From Prosthecobacter sp. (lineage in GTDB: Bacteria; Verrucomicrobiota; Verrucomicrobiia; Verrucomicrobiales; Verrucomicrobiaceae), in assembly GCA_021733925.1 (NCBI GenBank), contig JAIPJY010000042.1, forward strand, positions 1 to 60,606: DNA of 60,606 bases. The letters run 5' to 3'. Below are positions 9,049-16,795 of this stretch, piece after piece. Every line of letters begins with the position of its first letter. Position 1 is the first letter of the stretch. The notes under the pieces were generated by a model. The model worked only from the letters and a program-made list of their open reading frames with translations, ran no database searches and was not told the DNA's origin. The position numbers and the translations under genes are program-made.

Positions 9049-9915
9049 ATGCGCATCTCGTTTTTTCTTTTTGTTTTCGCAGCTGTCCTGCAGGCCCAGG
9101 CAGCGGAACTCGAAACGTACATCGAGGTGCGCTCTGGCACGCTGCCGATCATTCTCACGGTGCCACACGGGGGCACCTTGAAACCGGACAACGTGCTGGC
9201 GCGGCGTTACGGCGTCACCGGGATTGATTCCAACACGATACCGCTGGCAGAGATGATCATCGAGGAATTGGAAATACGCTATGGCGGCAAACCGCACGCG
9301 ATCATCTCCCGTTTGAGCCGTACGAGGCTCGATCCGAACCGGGAGCTCGAAGAGGCCGCGCAGGGTGATCCCATCGCAGTGGCGGCCTGGAACCGGTTTC
9401 ATGACAGTTCGCAAAAGGCCTGTAACAGTGTGATGAAGAAGAGTGGCATGGGGCTGCTGCTGGACATTCACGGTCATCGACATCTGGATCAGCGGGTCGA
9501 ACTGGGCTACCTGATCAAAGGGGACCTTCTGAAGAATTCCGATGCGGAACTGAACGCGGATGCGGCGCTGATCGCCTCCACTTGCATCCGGGATCTGGAC
9601 AAGCGTTCGCCGCAAAGCTTTGCAGAGCTGGTGCGGGGGCAGCAGAGCCTGGGTGGGTTGCTGGAGTTTCGGGGCTTTCGCTGTCTGCCTAGTCCGTCCA
9701 AAGCCTATCCGGCCTTTATGGCGGGTTACTTCAGCGGTGTTTATGACGTCGCTGCGCATGGCTCACGCGATGGCGGAACGGTGAGCGCCATTCAGGTGGA
9801 ATGCCCCTGGAACAATGTGCGGGACGTCCCGGAAAATCAGCGCCGCTTTGCCCGAGCGCTGGCCGATTCACTCGGCGTTTACTTTGAGGTTCACTTTGGC
9901 CGGAAGCTGAAGTGA
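9049..9915 (+). CDS. Secreted N-formylglutamate amidohydrolase-family protein
   Basis: The ATG at 9049 gives 288 residues with a signal peptide (MRISFFLFVFAAVLQAQAA). An earlier ATG at 8992 overlaps the divergent gene and hides the signal, so it was not used. The motifs TVPHGG (38-42), SRTRLDPNRE and LLLDIHGH match the metal-dependent FGase family (PF05013), which hydrolyses N-formylglutamate in histidine breakdown. A secreted copy with no histidine-utilisation genes nearby is unlikely to serve that pathway; it may be an amidase on an extracellular acyl-amino acid or peptide. Its last 48 bases overlap the end of the convergent gene at 9868. Confidence 0.85.
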   Translation: MRISFFLFVFAAVLQAQAAELETYIEVRSGTLPIILTVPHGGTLKPDNVLARRYGVTGIDSNTIPLAEMIIEELEIRYGGKPHAIISRLSRTRLDPNRELEEAAQGDPIAVAAWNRFHDSSQKACNSVMKKSGMGLLLDIHGHRHLDQRVELGYLIKGDLLKNSDAELNADAALIASTCIRDLDKRSPQSFAELVRGQQSLGGLLEFRGFRCLPSPSKAYPAFMAGYFSGVYDVAAHGSRDGGTVSAIQVECPWNNVRDVPENQRRFARALADSLGVYFEVHFGRKLK

Positions 9916-11373
9916 GTGCTCGGTCTGCGGCTGTTCGGGGTCTGCTTTTTTGAGATTGGTCCAGCAGCCGTCGGCGACTTCTTTTTGGGCGGAGAAAACG
10001 CGGATCTGCGCGGGCGTGCTGGAAGCCCAGTCGATGGGGATGCGTTCGTCACGGAGTCCTCGGCGATGCAGCCAGCCAAAGAAAGCGATGCTGCCGAGAA
10101 GTGCTAAATTGAAGGGCAGGCAGAGGGGCAGCAGAGCCAGACGCAGGAGGGCTTCCGAGAAAGGTTCCCACAGCAGGGCCATGGCGAGCGTGACGAACAG
10201 CATCCACGCGATGGTCTTCGCATTTAGCCGCAGGTAGTGGCCGCCGAGGGCCAGAGAGAGAACGATGATGTTCATGGCAAAGGCAGGATCACCAAAGACC
10301 GGCTTCCACCAAGAGCCTGCCACGCAGATGAGGAGTGCCGTCAAAGCCACGAGGGCGCTGGTGCGTGAATGCCAGAGGATGCCGATGAAGAACCAGACCC
10401 AGCAGAGCAGCACACGAGTCGAGGTGAACTGTGCGGTCAGGCTGAGGTGACTGGCAAGAAACTCGCCCCATGATTTTGAATATTCCTGAGCCGTGCCTCC
10501 GGACAGGGTGGCCGCGAAGCCGGTGTAGGCATCGGCAAACAGGGGGGCGCACAAGGCAGCCGTGGTGAAGTGGTGGCGTGCTTCATCGGGTTTACCGGCC
10601 TGCAGGGCGCACCAGCCGAGGCCGTCCCATGAGTCGGCGAAAAAGGAGTCCAGTGCGACGGCTCGCCGAAAGGCCAGTGCAGCATCTTCATAGCGCCCTT
10701 GGCGGAGGCGGCTCCAGCCAAGACCATCATAGGCATCTGGAACTCCGATTTTAAGCGAGAGTACGCGTGAGAAGGCTGTCTGTGCGCCGGTTTGATCGCC
10801 ACGGCGGTACAAACTCCAGCCAAGGCCCGCGCAGCGATAGGCCTCCGCCATGTCGGTGCTGACTTCCGTGTTGAGGAAATGCTTCTCGGCTTTTTCAAAG
10901 TTGTTGGTGAGCAGTGTGCGCCAGCCGCGCGTGAGTTCGGCGTCATGCACGCCAAAGAAAATCAGCGCCATCAGAGCAGCCCACGCAGCGGCGACGTAGG
11001 GCAGGCTGAAGAGGACATAGGGTGACTTTCTCTCGTGCATGCGTTCAGCGACGGGCACGAAGAAAAAAGCCATGCCGGCACAACCGAGCGCGGTGGTGAG
11101 CGCCTGGGTCCAAAGCGGCACCTGAGGAAAAAGATACCACAAAGCACCGAGCAAGGCACCGTTCACGCTGAAGAGGCCGGTTTTGAGCACGGTGTCATCC
11201 TGCGCACGCCACTGTGCGAGTGCGGTGATGAGCAGGGCCCCGCCGAGGCTCATCAGGGCGGCTTCGACGGACAGGACAAACAAGCCGATGAGCACACACA
11301 CTCCAGTGATGCGGTTGTTCGCCACGAGCATCTGCCCGTAACCACGCAGGGTGTGGTCGAGCAGTCGTTTCAT
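9868..11373 (-). CDS. Urea-transporter-like membrane protein interrupted by TPR repeats
   Basis: This 501-residue protein begins with a segment resembling the first half of the UT family (LRGYGQMLVANNRITGV, then TGLFSVNGALLGALWYLF) with about five membrane helices in residues 1-150. Residues about 155-310 are soluble and contain TPR-type repeats with a recurring DGLGW motif. Hydrophobic helices return at about 315-455 and resemble the second UT half. The tail (455-501) is polar. UT channels normally have two homologous halves joined by a short linker, so the TPR block appears to be an insertion between them. It is the last gene of the cluster that starts near 18.8 kb and should lie in the inner membrane. 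The UT call is by eye and moderately secure; the permeant solute is unknown. Confidence 0.72.
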   Translation of the reverse strand: MKRLLDHTLRGYGQMLVANNRITGVCVLIGLFVLSVEAALMSLGGALLITALAQWRAQDDTVLKTGLFSVNGALLGALWYLFPQVPLWTQALTTALGCAGMAFFFVPVAERMHERKSPYVLFSLPYVAAAWAALMALIFFGVHDAELTRGWRTLLTNNFEKAEKHFLNTEVSTDMAEAYRCAGLGWSLYRRGDQTGAQTAFSRVLSLKIGVPDAYDGLGWSRLRQGRYEDAALAFRRAVALDSFFADSWDGLGWCALQAGKPDEARHHFTTAALCAPLFADAYTGFAATLSGGTAQEYSKSWGEFLASHLSLTAQFTSTRVLLCWVWFFIGILWHSRTSALVALTALLICVAGSWWKPVFGDPAFAMNIIVLSLALGGHYLRLNAKTIAWMLFVTLAMALLWEPFSEALLRLALLPLCLPFNLALLGSIAFFGWLHRRGLRDERIPIDWASSTPAQIRVFSAQKEVADGCWTNLKKADPEQPQTEHSLQLPAKVNLKVNAE

Positions 11374-11560
11374 GCGGCAAGGGGCAGTTCGGAAATCACT
11401 AACAGCACTTTATGCGATCCCATGGGTGCGGCAATCTTGGATACGAAGGTGATTTGAAAATCGGCCGTGTTGTTCTAAGCAGTTTTAAGCGCGGCATGGA
11501 GATGCCGACCACGGGTGCGAATCTGGGAGGGAGGGCGTGTGCATGCAGTCCCCTCCTCAA

Positions 11561-12211
11561 TCAACGCTGACCCGGAGGAGGCCCCGGCGGGCCCGAACGT
11601 GTGATGGCAAAGCCGTCCTGCACCATGTAGCCCTGCGGATTGATCTGCATGAGCTTTTCAAACAAGGGCGCGGCAAGCCGGGCCTGTCCTTGATTGATCT
11701 GCGACCAGCCAAACCAGCTCATGCCAATGGGGTCTTCAGGCTGCAGCTTGTAAGCGCGCTCAAAGTACACCTCGGCTTTGCGGTAGTCCTGGTGATTGAA
11801 GAGAATCTCACCGGCGATGAGCAGCGTCGGACGATGGAACTGGTCGATTTTCAGGACTTCCTTTGCTTCGCGGAGGACGTCCTCGGGCTGGTTCTGTGCC
11901 TGATACACATTCATCATGCCAAGATGAGGGGTGAGGGCGCGGGGCTCCTGTTTGGCTGCGGTGGTGTAATACTGGACGGCCTTGGTGTAGTCCTTGTTGA
12001 GATAGGAAAGCCAGCCGGCACGCACTGCCGCGAGGTAGGTCTCACCCCCGGCGCTTTTGAAGGCGAGGACGCTTTCGAGAGCTCCGGAGTAATCGCTGTT
12101 GGATTCAGCGGCGATTGATTGCTGCCAGGCTTCGGAGATGGCGGCGAGTTTGTCGGCGGCGTTCGCGGCGGTGGAACAGGCGAAGGCGAGGATGAGGATG
12201 TGTGTTTTCAT
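11561..12211 (-). CDS. Exported TPR protein, 216 aa
   Basis: A signal peptide (MKTHILILAFACSTAANAA) precedes about four TPR-like helix pairs, including YLNKDYTKAVQYYTTAAKQEP, VLREAKEVLKIDQ and DYRKAEVYFERAYKLQPEDP. The C-terminus is Pro/Gly-rich. TPR proteins are scaffolds, and here the protein would be periplasmic. It sits between the two urea-transporter-like genes on the same strand, 187 bases upstream of the TPR-containing transporter, so it may bridge or organise those channels. No enzymatic residue is visible. Confidence 0.85.
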   Translation of the reverse strand: MKTHILILAFACSTAANAADKLAAISEAWQQSIAAESNSDYSGALESVLAFKSAGGETYLAAVRAGWLSYLNKDYTKAVQYYTTAAKQEPRALTPHLGMMNVYQAQNQPEDVLREAKEVLKIDQFHRPTLLIAGEILFNHQDYRKAEVYFERAYKLQPEDPIGMSWFGWSQINQGQARLAAPLFEKLMQINPQGYMVQDGFAITRSGPPGPPPGQR

Positions 12212-12302
12212 GGTTGAGAGGAAATGAGCTCAAGACGGTTTGATTGTGGAACAGAGAGTCACAACGGAAGTTATTCGGGAGACGTGGCTCTGGGGCCGTT
12301 CG

Positions 12303-12345
12303 TCCAGAACCGCCTAAAGGCGGGACTACAAAACGTAGGCTGGGT
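12303..12345. repeat. Short intergenic hairpin repeat, copy 1
   Basis: It reads CCAGAACCGCCTAAAGGCGG then GACTACAAAACGT. The inner CCGCC-TAAA-GGCGG forms a small stem-loop. A second copy with compensating changes (CCGGC-TAAA-GCCGG, then GACTACACTACGT) lies at 14888-14930. The stem bases differ while pairing is kept, which suggests the structure is what is conserved. It lies in the 246-bp gap upstream of the exported TPR gene. Confidence 0.65.
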
Positions 12346-12457
12346 TTGCGATGTCTTGGTGCGAAGAGGAGGGCGATTTTCGCAGAGCATCTGTACCAAG
12401 GCGGCTTGATGGTGGAATGGAGCGCCATGGTGGAAAGTGATTCGAGAGGAGAGTGGA

Positions 12458-14737
12458 TTATTCGGTGTCGCCATTCGGCAGCGTGGGGGTGAAGCTGGTT
12501 TGGGTGAAAGTGCAGTCGTGGTTTTTGAAATGCGCGGTGAGGTGGGTGAGGCCGCGGATGGGTTCGAGGGTGAATTCGATTTCGTGCGGGAGATCTCCCT
12601 TGGGGTTGACGATGGAGGTGGCGAGGTGAAGGCGCTGCGTAGTAGGATGCAGTGAGTGGCGGGTGATGGCGCGCTGGGTGGGGTGTCCCAGATAGGGTGC
12701 GAAAGCGCCCGCCAATGCCCGACCGTGCTGCTTTGACGGCAAAGCGACACTGTCCTCCCAGATCATGCCGCTCTGATAAGCGAAAGGCACGGTGGGCATG
12801 GCGAACGAAAGGAAGCGCAGGAGCTGCGAATGACCGCTGAGGCTGCTCTGCGTGATCTGCAGGGCGTGCAGACCGAGCACAGCGGTGAGCGATTCTTTGC
12901 CGCTGAGGAACAGGTAGCGGCCGGATTCGTCGAGTGTGGTGGTGATCGTTTCCAACGAGGTCGATCCCGCAGTGCAAACGCGATACGTGGCCACTCCAGG
13001 GGCCAAATGGGCCAGCGTGCCCAGCACGGTGGTGGAGACCGTCGCGGGGGCGATGCGGTCTCCGACTTTGGGCACACTGGCAAAGTTCCAGCGCACGCCA
13101 TCGGTGGTGTGCGTGAAATAATTGGTGAGGCAGAAGGGCGTGGTGGGTGCGCCGGTCGCGGTGGTGGCTTGATTGTGCAGATGGATGTGAGGCACGGGGC
13201 TGCGACCGGAATTGCCGCAGTAGCCCAGGAGATCACCCGCAGCGACACGCTGGCCGGTTTTGACGACGATGCCGTTCTTCATGAAGTGGGCCAGTTTCAC
13301 GATGCCGCCGTAGTCGAGACGCAGAATGAGGTGGTTGCCCCAGTTGTTGGCGAAGTTGCAGCCGCCGGGGGCGTTGTCGGCCACGCTGTCGATGACGCGG
13401 ATGATTTCGCCCGTGCCGGGAGCGCGCACTTCAAGGCCCTGCGTGTAGTAGCGGCTGAGATCATCATCGCAGCCGGAAGGGCAGGCGTTGCCGGCAGCGT
13501 CATGCACTTCAAAGTCGAGCGCGTGTTTCCAGTCTCCACGATGGCTGAGCTTGTCGTCAAAGCCCTGGGTCACGGTGACTTCGCGTGAGGTCGGGAGCAG
13601 CACGTGGGTTTCATGGCGGTGCGGGAAGCGGGCGTTGGCGAGAGCCACTGAAGCGGCGGCGGCTTCAGGATTGTCAAAGATGTCGGTGGCAGACAGCAGC
13701 GAACCCGATTTCTCGCGCAGACGCAGGCAGCAGAGCATGCTCCAGATGGTGAGCAGGTAGGGCAGCGGGAGGTATTCCCAGCCGGAGCCGCGCAGGAAGT
13801 GCTGCACCGCCGCGACGTGCAAAGCGGCGACGGCACCCGCGACAAAGGCGAGCGCCAGGCTGCTCCATGATGGCACGAAATAGACTGCGCCGAGCGCCAT
13901 GCCTGCGAGCAGGTAATTGTGCCCGGCGAACCAGCCGAGCCAGTGCAGACCGCAGGCTTCGAGCAGTTTTACGATGAGGATGCCGCCGGCATAACCGGCG
14001 ATGGCATTGATCATGGCGACGCGTGACCAAAGGAGAATCGCCAGTGTCACAGCGATGCCGGCCCATACGTTTGGCAGGAACAAGATGGTGCCCATGCTGC
14101 GCAGGAAGGCGGTGACGACAAAAGGCAGGGCAGGCTCCGCCGGCAGTCCCATGTCGAGAAGGGTTGTGCCGGCAGCCCAGTGCGGGAAGAACGTCAGGAG
14201 CGTGCCGAAGGCGACGACAAAGGCGACGCTGAGCGGCGGCAGTCCGGCGCGCAGGGGAAACCAATGCCACAACGCTGCGGAGAGCAGCAGCGTGTAAACG
14301 GTGACGACGGCCAGCATGCCCCAGATGGCGGGTGCAGGGAGGGCGGAACCACGGGTGATCCATGCGACGGCGAGAGCGCTCAGGAAAACATTGTAGAGCA
14401 GCGTGCCGTCTTTCCGCATTGCAGCAGGCAGATGGAGGAGCTTTGCGATGAAGCTCCCGAGCAAGCAGGCGCTGACGGCGAAGGCCAAGTAGCGCGGCAT
14501 GAACAGGAGTGCGGCGCACAGCAGCACTCCTGTCTGCCAACTGCCGCAGAGGAAGATGGAGCTGGCGGCACGTGCGACTTCGAACAACGGCGTTGTGACA
14601 ATCTGCAGATGGGGGCGCAGCGTTTTGGCGTAGGCTGCGGCACTCAATCTGCCCCTCTCCCAAAGAGAGAGGGGATGAGCGGTGGGCTCATCAAGAATGG
14701 CCATCATGGGGAGGGTAGATGGGGCTTCTGGGTTCAT
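12458..14737 (-). CDS. Urea-transporter-like channel fused to M23 (LytM) metallopeptidase
   Basis: The 759-residue protein has three parts. Residues about 40-370 hold some ten hydrophobic helices with UT-family features (DGTLLYNVFLSALAVAW, a typical GLYGFN-type loop variant, and a second half with PFVVTAFLRSMGTILFLPNVW). Residues about 385-540 are a LytM/M23 zinc peptidase: HALDFEV gives His405 and Asp408, and HIHLH gives His517, His519 and His521, with GYCGNSG before it. Residues about 560-759 form an uncharacterised beta-rich domain. M23 enzymes cut peptidoglycan cross-links or act as zinc-binding scaffolds, so this domain should face the periplasm. The first 30 residues are partly encoded by a hairpin repeat (LSLWERGR), so the true start could be the later Met near residue 11. 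The next gene upstream is the PLP decarboxylase, across a 477-bp gap. Confidence 0.85.
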   Translation of the reverse strand: MNPEAPSTLPMMAILDEPTAHPLSLWERGRLSAAAYAKTLRPHLQIVTTPLFEVARAASSIFLCGSWQTGVLLCAALLFMPRYLAFAVSACLLGSFIAKLLHLPAAMRKDGTLLYNVFLSALAVAWITRGSALPAPAIWGMLAVVTVYTLLLSAALWHWFPLRAGLPPLSVAFVVAFGTLLTFFPHWAAGTTLLDMGLPAEPALPFVVTAFLRSMGTILFLPNVWAGIAVTLAILLWSRVAMINAIAGYAGGILIVKLLEACGLHWLGWFAGHNYLLAGMALGAVYFVPSWSSLALAFVAGAVAALHVAAVQHFLRGSGWEYLPLPYLLTIWSMLCCLRLREKSGSLLSATDIFDNPEAAAASVALANARFPHRHETHVLLPTSREVTVTQGFDDKLSHRGDWKHALDFEVHDAAGNACPSGCDDDLSRYYTQGLEVRAPGTGEIIRVIDSVADNAPGGCNFANNWGNHLILRLDYGGIVKLAHFMKNGIVVKTGQRVAAGDLLGYCGNSGRSPVPHIHLHNQATTATGAPTTPFCLTNYFTHTTDGVRWNFASVPKVGDRIAPATVSTTVLGTLAHLAPGVATYRVCTAGSTSLETITTTLDESGRYLFLSGKESLTAVLGLHALQITQSSLSGHSQLLRFLSFAMPTVPFAYQSGMIWEDSVALPSKQHGRALAGAFAPYLGHPTQRAITRHSLHPTTQRLHLATSIVNPKGDLPHEIEFTLEPIRGLTHLTAHFKNHDCTFTQTSFTPTLPNGDTE

Positions 14738-14745
14738 GGTTTTGG
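14699..14745 (-). repeat. Direct repeat covering the start of the UT-M23 gene, copy A
   Basis: These about 47 bases include the ATG and first ten codons of the UT-M23 gene (MNPEAPSTLP). They are nearly repeated, in the same orientation, at 15049-15095, where a second ATG is followed by the same ten codons. The similarity also extends a few bases upstream of both ATGs. Confidence 0.75.
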
Positions 14746-14887
14746 TGATTGGGATCTTACTCTTGCTCCTCTTATTCCCTGGTGTGGAAGTCTGGAGTCG
14801 GTCGCAGAGCAGGGGAAATCGCGGCGGCTGGATTGTGGTATGGGGGAACTGGAGGGGTCTATGGGAGCCGTTTGCGTGAGGTGCGTT

Positions 14888-14930
14888 TCCAGATTCCGGC
14901 TAAAGCCGGGACTACACTACGTGCGCTGGA
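14888..14930. repeat. Short intergenic hairpin repeat, copy 2
   Basis: CCGGC-TAAA-GCCGG followed by GACTACACTACGTGCGCTGG matches the copy at 12303-12345, with compensatory changes in the stem. Confidence 0.65.
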
Positions 14931-15048
14931 TGGTTGAGAGGCTGGGGGGATGCGGGGCTTGCAGAACGGGCTGCTGCGAAGCCGCGCAGCGAACCCCGAA
15001 CTACGTACTCGGAAGGGCTGAGCGAAGAAGAGGCGGTCTCTTGGAGCA

Positions 15049-15095
15049 TGACCATCGCGGGGAGGGTGGATGGGGCTTCTGGGTTCATGGGTGGG
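15049..15095 (-). repeat. Direct repeat of the UT-M23 gene start, copy B
   Basis: It differs from copy A at few positions and keeps an ATG at 15088 with the same first ten codons. Downstream the frame diverges at once, so this looks like the scar of a partial duplication. Confidence 0.7.
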
Positions 15096-15215
15096 TGGGA
15101 TTTCCAGAGGGAGGGATGTGGCTGAAGAGATGGGTGGGGTGGGAGAGGGCGTGGGGGCTGGCGAAAGCGGCGCTGAAGCGCCGCACTCCGTGGACGCTGG
15201 CGCGGTGGCGGAGGT

Positions 15216-16655
15216 TCAAGGGGAGGAGAGAGGTAGCAGGTGTTCTGGGACGCGTTCCAGGCGCTGCACGTAGTCGAGGTCTTCGCGTTCGCGGATGATG
15301 TCCACACGGCCATCGAGGCTGATCATGACGACTGCGGGGCGGTAGGTGATGAACTGCATGCTCTGCGTGATATTGTAGGCGCCGACGGGATGCATGACGA
15401 GGTGATCGCCAGTGGTCATGGCGGGCAGGGAGACCTGCTCGCGGATGACGTCGATGTTCATGCAGAGGCAGCCATAGAGCTTGATGGGGTGCTGGGCACT
15501 TTCACGCTGTGCTTTGGCGGGCTTCACATTGAAGCGATACCAGTTGCCGCTGTAGAGAATGTTGATGCCGGCGTCGATGACGTAGGCGGCTCCTGTTGAT
15601 TCGGGCATGTAGGCAGGTGCCTTCGCCGCCTTGCCGGCGAGTGTGATGGGGCCTGAGGCACCGGTTTGCTTTACGGCGACGATGCTGGTGATGAGGTAAC
15701 CGGCTTCATCGACGAGAGCGCGACCGCTTTCCAGATAGAGACGCGGGCGGCGGTCGCGTGGCAGTGTGTTCAAGGCACTGGTGATGGCTTCGGCGTATTT
15801 TTCGATTGGCGGGACAAACTGCTCGGGGGGCTGATATGAATAATGCAGCGTGCTGAGCGATGGGAAGCCGCCACCGAGGTTCAGGTAGCGCAAGGACCAG
15901 CCGTAGCTCTCACGGCAGCGCTCCATGAGGGTGATGAGTTTTTCCGCTGCGACCTTGTAGGCGCTCGGTTCGAGGATGTAGGTGCCGATGTGCGTGTGCA
16001 GGCCCTGTAGGCGGAGACGGCCTTTGCTTTCTGCGATGCGCCGGATCGCGCGCCAGGCTTCGCCGTGTTCGACACCGAAGCCGAACTTGCTCCACACCGG
16101 CAGAATGCCTGCGTCCAGCCAGCAGCGGATGGCGATGTCGATGCTGCGATTTTGCTCTTTGGCGATGGTGTCGAGCAGCAGGAGTTCATCCCAGTTGTCG
16201 ACCTGGATCATCGCGCCTTCGCTGACGGCGAGTTCGAGGCCTGCGCGGGTTTTATGCGGGCCATTGAAGATGATGTCGCGCCCGGCGACGCCGTTGCGAC
16301 GGGCTTTCTCATACTCGAACTCGCTCACGACTTCGGCGATGGAGCCTTCGCTGTGGAAGACGCGGCAGATGGCGTTGAGGTAGTTTGTTTTATAACTCCA
16401 GGCGAAGCGGGTGTTGGGGTAGCGGCTTTCGAAGGCTTCACGGGCGCGCTGGATTTTCTCGCGCAGCGTGCGCTCGGAGAAGACGAAGAGCGGCGAGCCG
16501 AAGCGTGCGGCGAGATCCGCCACGGGCACGCCGTCGATGCGTTCGCAGACGTTGCTGTTGAGGCCGTGGGCATGGCGGTTGCGGTTGGCGGCGCTGTTCT
16601 GGCCGCTGAGATGACGGGTGATCGTCGGCGGGGAGTAGGGAAGGAGCTCTTGCAT
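15216..16655 (-). CDS. Type III PLP-dependent amino-acid decarboxylase (ornithine/DAP decarboxylase-like)
   Basis: The ATG at 16655 gives 479 residues; the longer frame to 16886 adds low-complexity sequence made of intergenic repeats. The fold is that of the alanine-racemase-type decarboxylases. Lys89 in SYKTN is the expected PLP Schiff-base lysine. GLHTHIGT and LNLGGGFP form the phosphate-binding barrel face, and LESGRALV corresponds to the EPGR motif. Cys398 and Asp402 (CLCMNID) match the second-subunit catalytic Cys-x-x-x-Asp, and VGAYNITQSMQF matches the terminal AGAY motif. All catalytic elements are therefore present. Members act on ornithine, lysine, arginine, diaminopimelate or carboxynorspermidine, and the substrate here cannot be read from motifs alone. 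Being next to an ATP-grasp ligase, it probably supplies or trims an amine building block. Confidence 0.88.
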   Translation of the reverse strand: MQELLPYSPPTITRHLSGQNSAANRNRHAHGLNSNVCERIDGVPVADLAARFGSPLFVFSERTLREKIQRAREAFESRYPNTRFAWSYKTNYLNAICRVFHSEGSIAEVVSEFEYEKARRNGVAGRDIIFNGPHKTRAGLELAVSEGAMIQVDNWDELLLLDTIAKEQNRSIDIAIRCWLDAGILPVWSKFGFGVEHGEAWRAIRRIAESKGRLRLQGLHTHIGTYILEPSAYKVAAEKLITLMERCRESYGWSLRYLNLGGGFPSLSTLHYSYQPPEQFVPPIEKYAEAITSALNTLPRDRRPRLYLESGRALVDEAGYLITSIVAVKQTGASGPITLAGKAAKAPAYMPESTGAAYVIDAGINILYSGNWYRFNVKPAKAQRESAQHPIKLYGCLCMNIDVIREQVSLPAMTTGDHLVMHPVGAYNITQSMQFITYRPAVVMISLDGRVDIIREREDLDYVQRLERVPEHLLPLSSP

Positions 16656-16671
16656 GGGAGGATGCGGTGGA

Positions 16672-16696
16672 ATGACGAATGACGAATGACGAATGC
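16672..16696. repeat. Tandem ATGACGA heptamers
   Basis: About three and a half copies of the 7-mer ATGACGA stand immediately upstream of the decarboxylase. The same word, single or imperfectly repeated, recurs near 22898-22918, 23620-23635, 45188-45212 and 45297-45322 (reverse complement in some). Confidence 0.6.
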
Positions 16697-16795
16697 GGAG
16701 TGCCGGAGACTGAGGAGGCCGTTTGAATGGAGAATTTTTCAACGCGAATGGGCGCGAATAGCCGCGAATTTTCAGGAATGAAGAATCCAAGCCAT

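Larger units (their letters stand above)
14738..15215. other. 477-bp intergenic region holding a vestigial gene start and hairpin repeats
   Basis: No convincing gene lies here. It holds the second copy of the short hairpin repeat (14888-14930), the second copy of the UT-M23 start (15049-15095), and, near 15165-15185, a self-complementary GCGGCGCT / AGCGCCGC segment of the kind dispersed in verrucomicrobial genomes. A 58-codon reading frame (15088 down to 14912, minus strand) starts with the duplicated decapeptide but is otherwise repeat-derived. The gap separates the UT-M23 gene from the decarboxylase, so the 3' half of the cluster may have its own promoter. Confidence 0.65.

Noticed and set aside
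13674-14663. A 329-codon minus-strand frame inside the UT-M23 gene
   Set aside because: It is another frame of the same strand and has no hydrophobic pattern, whereas the selected frame encodes the transmembrane helices.
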